The translations under genes were made by a program, and so were the position numbers. Source: CAYVLI01 sp964452105 [NCBI: uncultured Nitrospinota bacterium] (GTDB taxonomy: Bacteria > JAUXIQ01). From it: 6,801 nucleotides of DNA. The stretch covers positions 1 through 6,801 of the forward strand of contig CAYVLI010000144.1 in assembly GCA_964452105.1 (NCBI GenBank), in the 5' to 3' direction. The notes beneath the pieces were generated by a model. That model had not been told where the DNA came from. It saw only the letters and a list, made by a program, of their open reading frames with translations, and did no database searches. Of this stretch, positions 1-6,074 are shown in pieces; positions within the stretch are counted from its first letter, which is position 1, and every line of letters starts with the position of its first letter.

Positions 1-110
1 AAGGCAAGATACCAGCTTATAAAGAAGGCAGGCAGTGGCGCTTCAGGCGGAGCGATATAAAAAAGTGGGTTAAAAAGAAAGAACCCGCGCTTTCCATCAC
101 AAACCTGTGA
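1..110 (+). CDS. Excisionase/MerR-type helix-turn-helix DNA-binding protein, C-terminal fragment
   Basis: Reading from base 3, 35 codons are open to a TGA at 108-110. The fragment starts GKIPAYKEGRQWRF, continues with RRSDIKKWVKKK and ends SITNL. The order 'G-x-IPAY-x-x-G-x-x-WRF-x-x-x-D-I-x-x-W' is the hallmark of the second half of the small excisionase-family winged HTH domain (helix_turn_helix_17 type): the wing with the Arg/Trp contacts, followed by the Asp-Ile-x-x-Trp helix. These proteins are usually 60-90 residues, so the start and recognition helix lie left of the window. Such domains bind DNA as excisionases or small regulators; nothing here shows which, and no integrase or attachment site is visible. 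The gene is followed by a gap and an intrinsic terminator at 235-268. The family call is confident; the function is not. Confidence 0.8.
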   Translation, partial: GKIPAYKEGRQWRFRRSDIKKWVKKKEPALSITNL

Positions 111-234
111 GTAGAAGCCAGTAATTGCCTCAATAAGAGTTGAGTTTACGAGGTTAAAGGCCTACCCGGGGAAGGAGATGCATCTCTAATCTTAAAACCC
201 TGCCACATGAACAGAGGGTAAAAAGATAATTATT
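111..234 (+). other. Unassigned stretch between the HTH gene and its terminator, with small possible hairpins
   Basis: No convincing reading frame is present. Three short dyads can be seen: CTCAA (129-133) with TTGAG (140-144); a perfect 12-base palindrome GAGATGCATCTC (176-187); and ACCCT (197-201) with AGGGT (215-219). They are followed by the terminator. This could be a 3' untranslated region, a small RNA ending at the terminator, or plain spacer. I compared it by eye with common riboswitch classes (c-di-GMP, SAM, TPP, cobalamin, glycine, fluoride, ZTP, guanidine) and recognised none. Confidence 0.3.
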
Positions 235-268
235 AAAGGGGCTCTATCTTTTTGATAGAGCCCTTTTT
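235..268 (+). terminator. Strong rho-independent terminator
   Basis: A perfect 10-base-pair stem, GGGCTCTATC (239-248) with GATAGAGCCC (254-263), closes a TTTTT loop and is followed directly by five T residues (264-268). Flanking AAA (235-237) can pair with the T run, and G238 can wobble-pair with T264. The U tract at the 3' end sets the + orientation. It ends the transcript of the HTH gene or of an RNA lying between them, and insulates the outer-membrane protein gene downstream. Confidence 0.9.
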
Positions 269-289
269 CTATCATACTTCCATTATTTA

Positions 290-317
290 TTGACTTCTTA
301 TTTTTTCATTTTATTTT
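290..317 (+). promoter_or_regulatory. Possible sigma70-type promoter for the outer-membrane protein gene
   Basis: TTGACT (290-295, five of six consensus bases) is followed after 16 bases by TATTTT (312-317, four of six). The stretch lies just after the terminator and in very AT-rich DNA, so a promoter is expected here, but AT-rich sequence also makes chance matches likely. A start near base 324 would give a leader of about 45 bases with the ribosome binding site at 355-363. Confidence 0.35.
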
Positions 318-354
318 TACTGGCATGGATTCCAGAGAATTTCAATACTCCAAT

Positions 355-363
355 GGAGGGGGG
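355..363 (+). promoter_or_regulatory. Ribosome binding site that fixes the start of the outer-membrane protein
   Basis: GGAGGGGGG lies just before ATG 368, with eight bases between the GGAGG core and the ATG. The reading frame is open back to a TTG at 290, but that codon has no such site and would put about 26 residues in front of a clear signal peptide. The site therefore selects ATG 368. Confidence 0.75.
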
Positions 364-367
364 AAAG

Positions 368-1003
368 ATGAAAATGAAAAGATACGTTGTCCTATCGGTT
401 TGTTTGGGCTTGCTTTTATTGCCACAGATCGCCATATCTCAGCCTACGCTGCAAGGTCTGGAGATAACCGGTTCCGCAGGGGGCTTGATAGGAGACACCT
501 TTCAGGAAAGATCATTTTCCGGTCTAAGGGGTGAAATCGATGATGGCTTCATCGCCCAGGGCCGCGTGGCATATTTTCTCATCCCTCACCTGGGACTGGA
601 ACTCAACGTGGGCGGTTCTACCAATGATCTCTTCGCAAGAGTATCAGGCGTTAAAACGGAGGTCGATAGCAGTCAGTTCAATTTTGACTTGGGCCCTATC
701 GCCCAGTATCCAATTAATAACATCGTGCCTTTTGCATCCGTGGGCCTTGGTATTACCGTAATAGACCCTGACAAAGTATTGACGGCGGCGAATGGAACGC
801 AGATAGGTAAAGGCGGGAGTGCCACTGAATTCACTATCAACGTAGGCGGCGGAGTAAAATATTTTCTGAGTGATCGTTTCGGCTTGCGCGTGGACATACG
901 CGACCACATAATCTTCATGAACGATGGAGATTTCTGGCCTGCCGGAACGGAAGATTCCTTGAATTCCGTGGAAATAAGCGGGGGGGCCTTTTACCACTTT
1001 TAA
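368..1003 (+). CDS. Small outer-membrane beta-barrel protein (OmpA/OmpX-like porin-fold family)
   Basis: This is a 211-residue protein. Residues 1-24 form a classic Sec signal peptide: MKMKR, then hydrophobic VVLSVCLGLLLL, then AIS before a probable cut ahead of QPTLQG. The mature part of about 187 residues alternates polar and hydrophobic residues in strand-like runs such as GRVAYF-IPHLGLELNVGG (66-83), PFASVGLGITV (121-131), FTINVGGGVKYFL (155-167) and GLRVDIRDHIIF (172-183). It ends VEISGGAFYHF, with the terminal Phe expected of a barrel recognised by the BAM assembly machinery. The length fits an eight-stranded barrel in the outer-membrane beta-barrel domain family. The 'GGGVKYF-sDrfGLRvDiRD' block is typical of such proteins in deltaproteobacteria-like genomes. 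The specific role (structural, adhesion, small porin) cannot be told. It stands alone between a terminator on the left and a convergent gene on the right. Confidence 0.8.
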   Translation: MKMKRYVVLSVCLGLLLLPQIAISQPTLQGLEITGSAGGLIGDTFQERSFSGLRGEIDDGFIAQGRVAYFLIPHLGLELNVGGSTNDLFARVSGVKTEVDSSQFNFDLGPIAQYPINNIVPFASVGLGITVIDPDKVLTAANGTQIGKGGSATEFTINVGGGVKYFLSDRFGLRVDIRDHIIFMNDGDFWPAGTEDSLNSVEISGGAFYHF

Positions 1004-1047
1004 CCCGCTCATGACAACACGCATGATACGCTGTAAACCATCATCGG

Positions 1048-1088
1048 TTGTAAATGCCGGGAAACTTAAAGCTTACGGCACACTACAA
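1048..1088. other. Inverted repeat between convergent genes, possible weak bidirectional terminator
   Basis: Two nested dyads share one centre: TTGTA (1048-1052) with TACAA (1084-1088), and TGCCG (1055-1059) with CGGCA (1076-1080). They leave a 16-base loop and a small internal loop. The structure abuts the stop codon of the leftward DUF3108 gene (1089-1091). Neither side has a proper T run, although TTATTT follows in the + direction, so it is not a canonical intrinsic terminator. Its place in the 85-base gap between two converging genes is the main argument for a role in 3' end formation. Confidence 0.3.
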
Positions 1089-1949
1089 TTATTTCCCTTC
1101 GAGGAATGTCCTGGCGGTCTCCTGGTCTACTTTGTCGAGCACCACTGCTATTGAGCCTACGATGATCTTGCTCTCCATGCGCAGTGGTATCTTCAAGTCA
1201 TCGGCGGAAAGCCAGGCCAGGATGGGGCCAGACTTTTTGAAGATGCCTTCGTACTCCGAGGACGGAGATAGCATATAAGCTTCAAGAGGGCCGAAAGCCG
1301 TCTCCAGAATCTCCTTCTTCAAAACTTCAACTTTTATCAGCGCGTTCTTGCGCCGCACAAAAGATTGAACCATAAGAGACCCGCCTACCTTCATATCCTG
1401 CATGCGCACGTAATAGAGAGAGGAGAGGGGGTCCTGAGCGCCGGGGGTCAGATCATAGATTATCGGCTTCTCCTGGTCTTTCAAGTAAACAGCCTTGCCC
1501 AGTGAGTGGTAGAAATCTATCCTCTTTTTACCTCTGTAATGGCCCTCCTGCTGATTGATGCGGTAACTTGTCGAACGCATATTCTCCGGGTCGAAGTATG
1601 AATCGACCTTGTCGTCCACCCGGAAAATCAGGGAGAAAATTCCCGAAGATTGAGCTCTTGACTGGAAGCGCAGCCGAGGTTTTCCCTTTTTATCCTTCTC
1701 ATATTTGACGCTGAGCTCCGCCCATCCCACGGGAATGCCAAGCCAATAGACCCGGTATCGCAGACGTTCACTCTTCGAGAAGGGCAAGGCGGTTCTGCCC
1801 TCGCTTCGGTCAGGGGTTTGACCTTCGACTAATCCATCTTCTCCTGGATTGGAATTCCCGGCCCCGGCCTGAACAGACAGGGATAAAACCGAAAAACAAA
1901 AGATCAGGATTACAGAAATTACACTATAAATCTTTTTAGTGGAAACCAT
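1089..1949 (-). CDS. DUF3108 domain-containing exported protein
   Basis: From ATG 1949 this is a 286-residue protein. Residues 1-28 are a signal peptide (MVSTKK, hydrophobic IYSVISVILIFCFSVLSL, then SVQA before GAG), so it acts in the periplasm or envelope. After a low-complexity linker (30-58) comes a DUF3108 domain (about 60-275). Its typical features are ERLRYRVYWLGIPVGWAEL (61-79), a DDKVDSYFD segment (112-120), DPLSSLYYVR (173-182), a FGPLEAY segment (219-225), and WLSADDLKIPLRMESKI followed by VGSI (246-267). The molecular function of DUF3108 is not established. The frame is open to a TTG at 2072 with an AGGAGAG close before it (2074-2080), but that start would place the signal peptide 41 residues inside the protein. 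ATG 1949 has only a weak ribosome site, so the start is the least certain part. It lies 194 bases after the glycerate kinase gene and may have its own promoter. Confidence 0.8.
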   Translation of the reverse strand: MVSTKKIYSVISVILIFCFSVLSLSVQAGAGNSNPGEDGLVEGQTPDRSEGRTALPFSKSERLRYRVYWLGIPVGWAELSVKYEKDKKGKPRLRFQSRAQSSGIFSLIFRVDDKVDSYFDPENMRSTSYRINQQEGHYRGKKRIDFYHSLGKAVYLKDQEKPIIYDLTPGAQDPLSSLYYVRMQDMKVGGSLMVQSFVRRKNALIKVEVLKKEILETAFGPLEAYMLSPSSEYEGIFKKSGPILAWLSADDLKIPLRMESKIIVGSIAVVLDKVDQETARTFLEGK

Positions 1950-1994
1950 TATGCGAGCCAGGTCTAACTCATTATGAAGACTTCCATGCGCTTC

Positions 1995-2023
1995 TCTATA
2001 GAGAAATCCATCTGGTTCATCAA
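1995..2023 (-). promoter_or_regulatory. Possible promoter for the DUF3108 gene, with a palindrome over the -10 box
   Basis: On the - strand TTGATG (2018-2023, four of six consensus bases) is followed after 17 bases by TATAGA (1995-2000, four of six). The -10 box lies inside a perfect 14-base palindrome, TTCTCTATAGAGAA (1992-2005). Transcription would begin near base 1988, giving a leader of about 40 bases to ATG 1949. This agrees with the signal-peptide start rather than the upstream TTG. Both boxes are weak matches, so read-through from the kinase gene remains possible. Confidence 0.3.
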
Positions 2024-2143
2024 ACCAATTCGTTCGCTCGCGCCATGGATGTTTTTGAACGTCTCCGGACAAACTCTCCTGACGCCAGACTCTTTTAAAT
2101 TCAGCTGCGCCTCACTCGACTATTGACGAATCATACATCAGCA

Positions 2144-3469
2144 TTATTCGCCCACCAGCAATATATGAATGTCCATTACATTCGTGTTGGTAGGACCTGT
2201 TATGAGCTGTTCTTCCAGCGCTTCAAAAAAAGAGTAAGAATCGTTATTATGCAAATATTCCAACGGATCGAGGCCCTTTTTAGACGCTCTTTCAACGGTG
2301 CCCCCGTCCACTATTCCGCCTGCGGCATCTGTGGGTCCGTCCGTACCATCCGTCCCGCCGCACAAGAGCACAACCTCTTTCAGTCCCTCCATCTCCATTG
2401 CAGCGGATAGCGCCATTTCCTGGTTGCGACCACCCCGGCCGTCTCCCCGGATGGTCACCGTAGTCTCCCCCCCCGCAACTATGCACGCAGGCGGTTTTAC
2501 GGGTGAACCCCTGCTTATTATCTGTCTGGCTATGGCAGGAAATATATGGGCAATCTCCTTAGCCTCGCCCGTCATATAAGATGTCAGGACAAGCGTGTTG
2601 AATCCCAGTTCCTCTCCCAACTTCCGTGCAGCGTCCAGGGCGACGCCATTGGAAGCGACCACCACGTTCTGAACATCACGGAATGCGCAGTCATCCGCTT
2701 TGAGCGTTTCGACTACTTCCCCCCGCGCTCCTTTCATCAGACGGTCTTTGACTGATTCCGGGAGATGGTTGCCTATACCATATTTATTCAATATCTCAAG
2801 GCACTCGTTGAAGGTGGATACATCAGGCACAGTAGGGCCCGAAGCAATAACATCAAGCCGGTCCCCGACAACGTCTGAAAGTATCAGGGATATCGTCTTA
2901 GCAGGATAGGCCAGCCTGGCGAGTTGCCCTCCCTTGAGGATTGAGAGGTGCTTGCGAATGGCGTTTATCTCCTCTATGCGAGCGCCGCAATTCAGGAGCA
3001 GCCGGGTGGTATCCTGCTTGTCCTCCAGGGTAATCCCATCGGCAGGCAGGATTAGCAGAGCGGAACCTCCGCCCGACAGGAGGCAGATTACCAAATCTTC
3101 TTCTCCGAGCCTGGCCAGAACTCGAGCTATATCCCTGCTGCCGCTCACGCCGTTCCGGTCCGGAACGGGATGGCCTGCTTCATTAATTTTTATTCGCTTC
3201 AGGTCCAGGCCGTGGCCATACTTGACATTGATGGTTCCTCCCTCAAGCCTGTCTCCGAGGATGTTCTCCAGCGCCCGGGCCATGCCCGCCGAGGCCTTTC
3301 CCGCCCCCACGCATACGATACGCCCGTATCGATCCAGGTCGTACTCCGTTTCCCCCACTCGAAGGGCGCCGCCCTTAACAGACAGCTTGTTTAGCACCGC
3401 CTTTTCGGCGCCTACCGCCTCCAGGGCGCGATAGTATATTTCTAACGCTTTCTCCTTCAAGGGATTCAC
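2144..3469 (-). CDS. Glycerate 2-kinase, MOFRL family
   Basis: This 441-residue protein is of normal length for the GckA/TtuD-type glycerate kinase family (DUF4147 plus MOFRL domains). The expected reaction is D-glycerate + ATP to 2-phosphoglycerate + ADP in the cytoplasm, feeding glycerate from serine, glyoxylate or sugar-acid breakdown into lower glycolysis. Landmarks in order are VGAGKASAGM (54-63, with the conserved Lys57), EAGHPVPD (97-104), LSGGGSAL (131-138), EEINAIRKHLS-KGG (165-181), SDVVGDRLDVIASGP (198-212), then in the MOFRL part GGETTVTIRGDGRGGRNQE (333-351), GGTDGTDGPTDAAG (371-384) and TNVMDIHI (429-436). All family motifs appear intact. The only standard start is GTG 3469; its GGAGG lies just 2 bases upstream, which is tight, and TTG 3460 (codon 4) is a possible alternative. 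It follows mgtE by 51 bases on the same strand and probably shares its transcript. It is often annotated gckA or ttuD; the true physiological substrate is inferred. Confidence 0.93.
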   Translation of the reverse strand: MNPLKEKALEIYYRALEAVGAEKAVLNKLSVKGGALRVGETEYDLDRYGRIVCVGAGKASAGMARALENILGDRLEGGTINVKYGHGLDLKRIKINEAGHPVPDRNGVSGSRDIARVLARLGEEDLVICLLSGGGSALLILPADGITLEDKQDTTRLLLNCGARIEEINAIRKHLSILKGGQLARLAYPAKTISLILSDVVGDRLDVIASGPTVPDVSTFNECLEILNKYGIGNHLPESVKDRLMKGARGEVVETLKADDCAFRDVQNVVVASNGVALDAARKLGEELGFNTLVLTSYMTGEAKEIAHIFPAIARQIISRGSPVKPPACIVAGGETTVTIRGDGRGGRNQEMALSAAMEMEGLKEVVLLCGGTDGTDGPTDAAGGIVDGGTVERASKKGLDPLEYLHNNDSYSFFEALEEQLITGPTNTNVMDIHILLVGE

Positions 3470-3500
3470 TTCCTCCAGGCCCCCGGATAAAATGATGCCT

Positions 3501-3513
3501 GTATCAATGATAC
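3501..3513. repeat. Short inverted repeat between mgtE and glycerate kinase
   Basis: GTATC-AAT-GATAC is a 13-base hyphenated palindrome in the 51-base gap between the mgtE stop and the kinase start. In RNA the stem would be five pairs with a three-base loop, which is weak and has no T run after it. It could be an operator half-site pair or chance. No function is claimed. Confidence 0.35.
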
Positions 3514-3520
3514 TCTTGCT

Positions 3521-4870
3521 TCAGAAGAGTAATATGTTCGCGATCGTGAAGTAAGTGAAGATAGAGAGGACGTCCACGGTGGTGGCGAGAGATGGTCCAC
3601 TGGCGATGGCGGGATCGACATTAATCCTTACGAAAATCAACGGCAAAATACTGGCGATAGTGGCCGCCATCACCATCGCAGAGCAGATGGCCAGGCCCAC
3701 CGTGACGCTCAACATGGGTACGCTGGTAAACTGCACTCTTGCCACCAGGCCCAGAAGCGCCCCATAGCAACTGCCCAGAATCAGACCGGTCTTCAATTCC
3801 TTCCCCAGGACCTTCATCACCTCCCGGGGGTTTACCCTGCCGGTAGCCAGTCCCCTCACCACTATGGCCGAAGTCTGGGCGCCCACGTTTCCTCCCATGC
3901 CGCTTATTATAGGCATGAAGGCGGCCAGGTAAACCATCCCCTCAAGCAAACCCTTGAAGTGACCGACTATCTGCAGGGCCAGGAACCCACCCATCCATGT
4001 AGCGAACAGCCATGGTATCCTCAATTTGGCCCTTTTTAAAACAGAAGTGCTCAAATACTCCTGGGATTGAGCCCCCCCCATCATCAATATATCCTCGGTG
4101 GCTTCCCTGCGTATGACGTCGAGAATGTCGTCAACCGTGATTATACCCACCATCACGTTTTTGTCATCCACCACGGGTATGGCCAGGATGTTATACCTGG
4201 AAACCAGTTTTGCCACATGCTCCTGATCCACATGGGTGTGCACCTTCCACACATCAGGCCTCATAATGCTGGAGAGGCATGCGTCAGGAGGGGCAATTAT
4301 CAGCTCCCTCAGGGAGACGACGCCCGAAAGATGCCCTTCCTGGTCCACCACGTAAATGTAAAAGACCGTCTCGGCTTCGTAAGCTTTCCTCACTTCTTTT
4401 ATGCCTTCCTCGGCCGTGGTGTTTTCATCAAGGGCCAGGAAGCGTGGAGTCATTATGCCGCCGGCAGTCTCCTTATCATATCTGAGAAGCTCTTCGACCT
4501 CTGTTGAGGTTATCTCTTTCAGATCGGCGAGTACTCTCTTGGCCACCTGCTCTGGTAGCAAGGCTACGACGTCTGTAAGTTCATCGGATGGCATGTTCTG
4601 TAATATCTGCACGACCTTCTTCGCATCCATCCCTTCGAGGAGCTCCCTCGTGGTTATCTCCTCCAATTCGCCCAGTATCTGCGCTTTCAGAACGACATCA
4701 GGTATGAGGTCAAAGACATACTTCTTCTCCTCCACCTCCAGATGCCGAAAAATATTGGCCACGTCCGCGGGATGGAGCCTGTCTATTATCTTGCGGATGT
4801 TATGGGTGGCTTTACGATGGCAAAGCTTGCGAAGTGTATCTATATATATGCCTACAAGTCTGTCTTCCAT
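3521..4870 (-). CDS. mgtE: Magnesium transporter MgtE
   Basis: From ATG 4870 this is a 449-residue inner-membrane Mg2+ channel, close to the length of well-studied MgtE proteins. Domains in order: a helical superhelix MgtE_N domain (about 1-130, with HPADVANIFRHLE at 33-45); two CBS domains (about 137-260, from GGIMTPRFLAL to GIITVDDILDVI); a linking plug helix (about 255-280); and a five-helix membrane part (about 284-449). The pore-family motifs are SGMGGNVGAQTSAIVVRGLA (323-342) and DPAIASGP (419-426). Asp433 in TTVDVLS is at the place of the conserved pore aspartate. In this family the N and CBS domains bind Mg2+ and close the pore when cytosolic Mg2+ is high, so no Mg-riboswitch is required, and the leader here (about 50 bases) is too short for an M-box. 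The frame is open to TTG 4915, but the promoter would start transcription only about 6 bases before it, so ATG 4870 is preferred despite a poor ribosome site. Confidence 0.95.
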   Translation of the reverse strand: MEDRLVGIYIDTLRKLCHRKATHNIRKIIDRLHPADVANIFRHLEVEEKKYVFDLIPDVVLKAQILGELEEITTRELLEGMDAKKVVQILQNMPSDELTDVVALLPEQVAKRVLADLKEITSTEVEELLRYDKETAGGIMTPRFLALDENTTAEEGIKEVRKAYEAETVFYIYVVDQEGHLSGVVSLRELIIAPPDACLSSIMRPDVWKVHTHVDQEHVAKLVSRYNILAIPVVDDKNVMVGIITVDDILDVIRREATEDILMMGGAQSQEYLSTSVLKRAKLRIPWLFATWMGGFLALQIVGHFKGLLEGMVYLAAFMPIISGMGGNVGAQTSAIVVRGLATGRVNPREVMKVLGKELKTGLILGSCYGALLGLVARVQFTSVPMLSVTVGLAICSAMVMAATIASILPLIFVRINVDPAIASGPSLATTVDVLSIFTYFTIANILLF

Positions 4871-4927
4871 AGCAGCAATACCAAATATAAAAGGGCCAAC
4901 ATTAGCGCTTTTCAATTTAAGTGGATT

Positions 4928-4956
4928 ATTATAAGTCTTAAAGGTATCTTTGTCAC
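4928..4956 (-). promoter_or_regulatory. Sigma70-type promoter for mgtE and glycerate kinase
   Basis: On the - strand GTGACA (4951-4956, five of six consensus bases) is followed after exactly 17 bases by a perfect TATAAT (4928-4933). Transcription is expected to begin near base 4921, leaving a leader of about 50 bases before ATG 4870. This is the best promoter match in the window, and it sits where an operon promoter is expected in the divergent intergenic region. Confidence 0.65.
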
Positions 4957-4978
4957 AATAAATCGTGACCTTATTGTG
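4952..4978. promoter_or_regulatory. Overlapping inverted repeats at the mgtE -35 box, candidate operator
   Basis: Two dyads interlock. CACAATAA (4954-4961) and TTATTGTG (4971-4978) are a perfect 8-base inverted repeat with a 9-base spacer. GTCAC (4952-4956) and GTGAC (4965-4969) are a 5-base inverted repeat with an 8-base spacer. Both cover or abut the -35 box of the mgtE promoter (4951-4956). A regulator bound here could block or activate transcription. The arms do not match the orientation of Rex or CRP sites, and I do not recognise the regulator. Confidence 0.45.
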
Positions 4979-5078
4979 GTACCCTGAGCACTAAAGTGGC
5001 TTATATAAAGCATTTGTGCGCTTGATGGTTCCCTTTTTGATTTTCTCCATCATCCTCTTCATCTTAATTCGAGGGATT

Positions 5079-5143
5079 ACACGAAATTTTTTATCGTGTT
5101 TGCACAAGCAAACCTGACGCCGAACAGAATTATTTTGCAGGTG
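5079..5143 (+). promoter_or_regulatory. Leader of the ABC ATPase gene with three overlapping hairpins
   Basis: Three possible stems follow each other and overlap by two bases each. They are ACACGA (5079-5084) with TCGTGT (5094-5099), GTTTGC (5098-5103) with GCAAAC (5108-5113) around an ACAA loop, and ACCTG (5112-5116) with CAGGT (5138-5142). The last would bury the likely ribosome site AGGTG (5139-5143) of the GTG at 5148. Neighbouring stems cannot fully form together, so the arrangement resembles a switch. The stems are only five or six pairs long and no clear + strand promoter is seen upstream; a TATATAAA at 5002-5009 lacks a -35 partner. Confidence 0.25.
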
Positions 5144-5147
5144 TTAA

Positions 5148-6074
5148 GTGAAACTGATTCAACCCGCAGTAAGAGCGGAAAAAATAGTAAAGCGCTTCGG
5201 TGAACACATCGCGGTGCATGAGATCAACTTCGAAGTCCGGGAGCAGAAATGCTACGGCCTGCTGGGGCCTAACGGAGCCGGCAAGACGACCACCCTTCGC
5301 ATGGTGCACTGTTTTTATCCGCTGACCAGCGGCGAAATATCTGTTTTCGGGCTGGATGTCAAAAAAGATTGTCGCAAGATCAAGGAATTCATCGGAGTAG
5401 TGCCCCAGGAAAATAACCTGGATGAGATGCTCACGGTCTTCGAAAACCTGATCGTCTATGCCAGGTATTTCAGCATCCCACGGAAGATAGCCAGGGAACG
5501 CGCCGATGAGCTGCTGTCCTTTATGCAACTGGAGGAGCGGCGTGACTCTCGTATTCGAGAACTCTCTGCGGGCATGAAGCGACGCCTGATCATAGCCAGA
5601 GCGCTTATAAACAACCCCCGCATAGTAATACTTGACGAACCGACCACCGGGCTGGACCCTCAGGCCCGGCACCTGACCTGGCAACGCCTGCGTGAACTCA
5701 AAAGGAACGGCGTCACCATGTTACTCACCACCCACTATATGGAGGAGGCCTCGCAGCTGTGCGACAATGTCGCAATCATAGACCAGGGAAGCATCCTGGT
5801 TGAAGGCAACCCCGCAGACCTCGTACGTGAACGGGTGGGAAACGAAGTACTGGAAATTCAATTAGACAACCACGATAGCAGCAACCTTATACCCTACCTG
5901 CAAGAGCAAAACATCAAGTTTGAGGCCGCTGCAGATAAGGTCTACATCTATTGTGATAATGGGAAGACTTACATGGAAAGCCTCTGGAACAAAGGGTATC
6001 GGCATCTTCTGCACAGGCCCGCAACGCTGGAAGACCTCTTCCTGAAACTGACCGGACGGAGGCTGAGGAAATGA
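5148..6074 (+). CDS. ABC transporter ATP-binding protein, NodI/DrrA-like
   Basis: This 308-residue cytoplasmic ATPase powers an exporter together with the permease that follows. Motifs in order: Walker A GPNGAGKTT (40-48, Lys46); Q-loop VVPQENNLDE (84-93, Gln87); signature LSAGMKRRL (139-147, with Ala replacing the usual first Gly); Walker B IVILDEPTTGLD (159-170, catalytic Glu164) running into the D-loop; and the switch histidine in TTHYMEEA (His196). Residues from about 230 form the extra C-terminal region common in DrrA/NodI proteins, ending PATLEDLFLKLTGRRLRK. The length agrees with that group. The start GTG 5148 has a modest AGGTG four bases upstream and is the first start in the frame. 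The stop overlaps the permease ATG (ATGA), implying translational coupling. NodI exports lipochitooligosaccharide in rhizobia and DrrA exports drugs; the substrate here is unknown, and no nodulation genes are present. Confidence 0.93.
   Translation: MKLIQPAVRAEKIVKRFGEHIAVHEINFEVREQKCYGLLGPNGAGKTTTLRMVHCFYPLTSGEISVFGLDVKKDCRKIKEFIGVVPQENNLDEMLTVFENLIVYARYFSIPRKIARERADELLSFMQLEERRDSRIRELSAGMKRRLIIARALINNPRIVILDEPTTGLDPQARHLTWQRLRELKRNGVTMLLTTHYMEEASQLCDNVAIIDQGSILVEGNPADLVRERVGNEVLEIQLDNHDSSNLIPYLQEQNIKFEAAADKVYIYCDNGKTYMESLWNKGYRHLLHRPATLEDLFLKLTGRRLRK

Noticed and set aside
1964-2020. 18-codon - strand frame (MNQMDFSIEKRMEVFIMS) before the DUF3108 gene, its ATG overlapping the TGA of an even shorter frame
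   Set aside because: Looks like a leader peptide but has no ribosome site, and the likely promoter for the gene lies within it, so it would not be transcribed whole.
2073-2143. Intrinsic terminator after the glycerate kinase gene
   Set aside because: CTG-GCGT-CAG (2079-2088) could form only a three-pair stem and has no T run on the - strand.
2934-3434. 166-codon open frame on the + strand, opposite glycerate kinase
   Set aside because: It is antisense to a kinase gene with all its motifs intact, is Ser/Arg/Pro-rich as expected for a shadow frame, and has no recognisable domain.
4871-4927. M-box (Mg2+) riboswitch before mgtE
   Set aside because: The leader from the predicted transcript start to ATG 4870 is only about 50 bases, far too short for an M-box, and no matching conserved bases are seen.
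4401-4934. 177-codon open frame on the + strand, opposite mgtE
   Set aside because: Serine-rich shadow of the MgtE N and CBS domains; no start signal or domain.
4952-4978. Rex- or CRP-type operator
   Set aside because: The arms are in the opposite order to Rex (TTGTG...CACAA), and the spacing and bases do not fit TGTGA-N6-TCACA.
4991-5107. Small lysine-rich reading frame on the - strand (TTG 5107, inner ATG 5062, stop TAG 4991) ahead of the mgtE promoter
   Set aside because: Only about 38 codons, no good ribosome site or promoter, and it overlaps the regulatory dyads of the ABC leader. Its lysine richness reflects the pyrimidine-rich + strand. No protein family is recognisable.
5130-5684. 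184-codon open frame on the - strand, opposite the ABC ATPase
   Set aside because: Antisense to a gene with complete ATPase motifs; no domain recognised.
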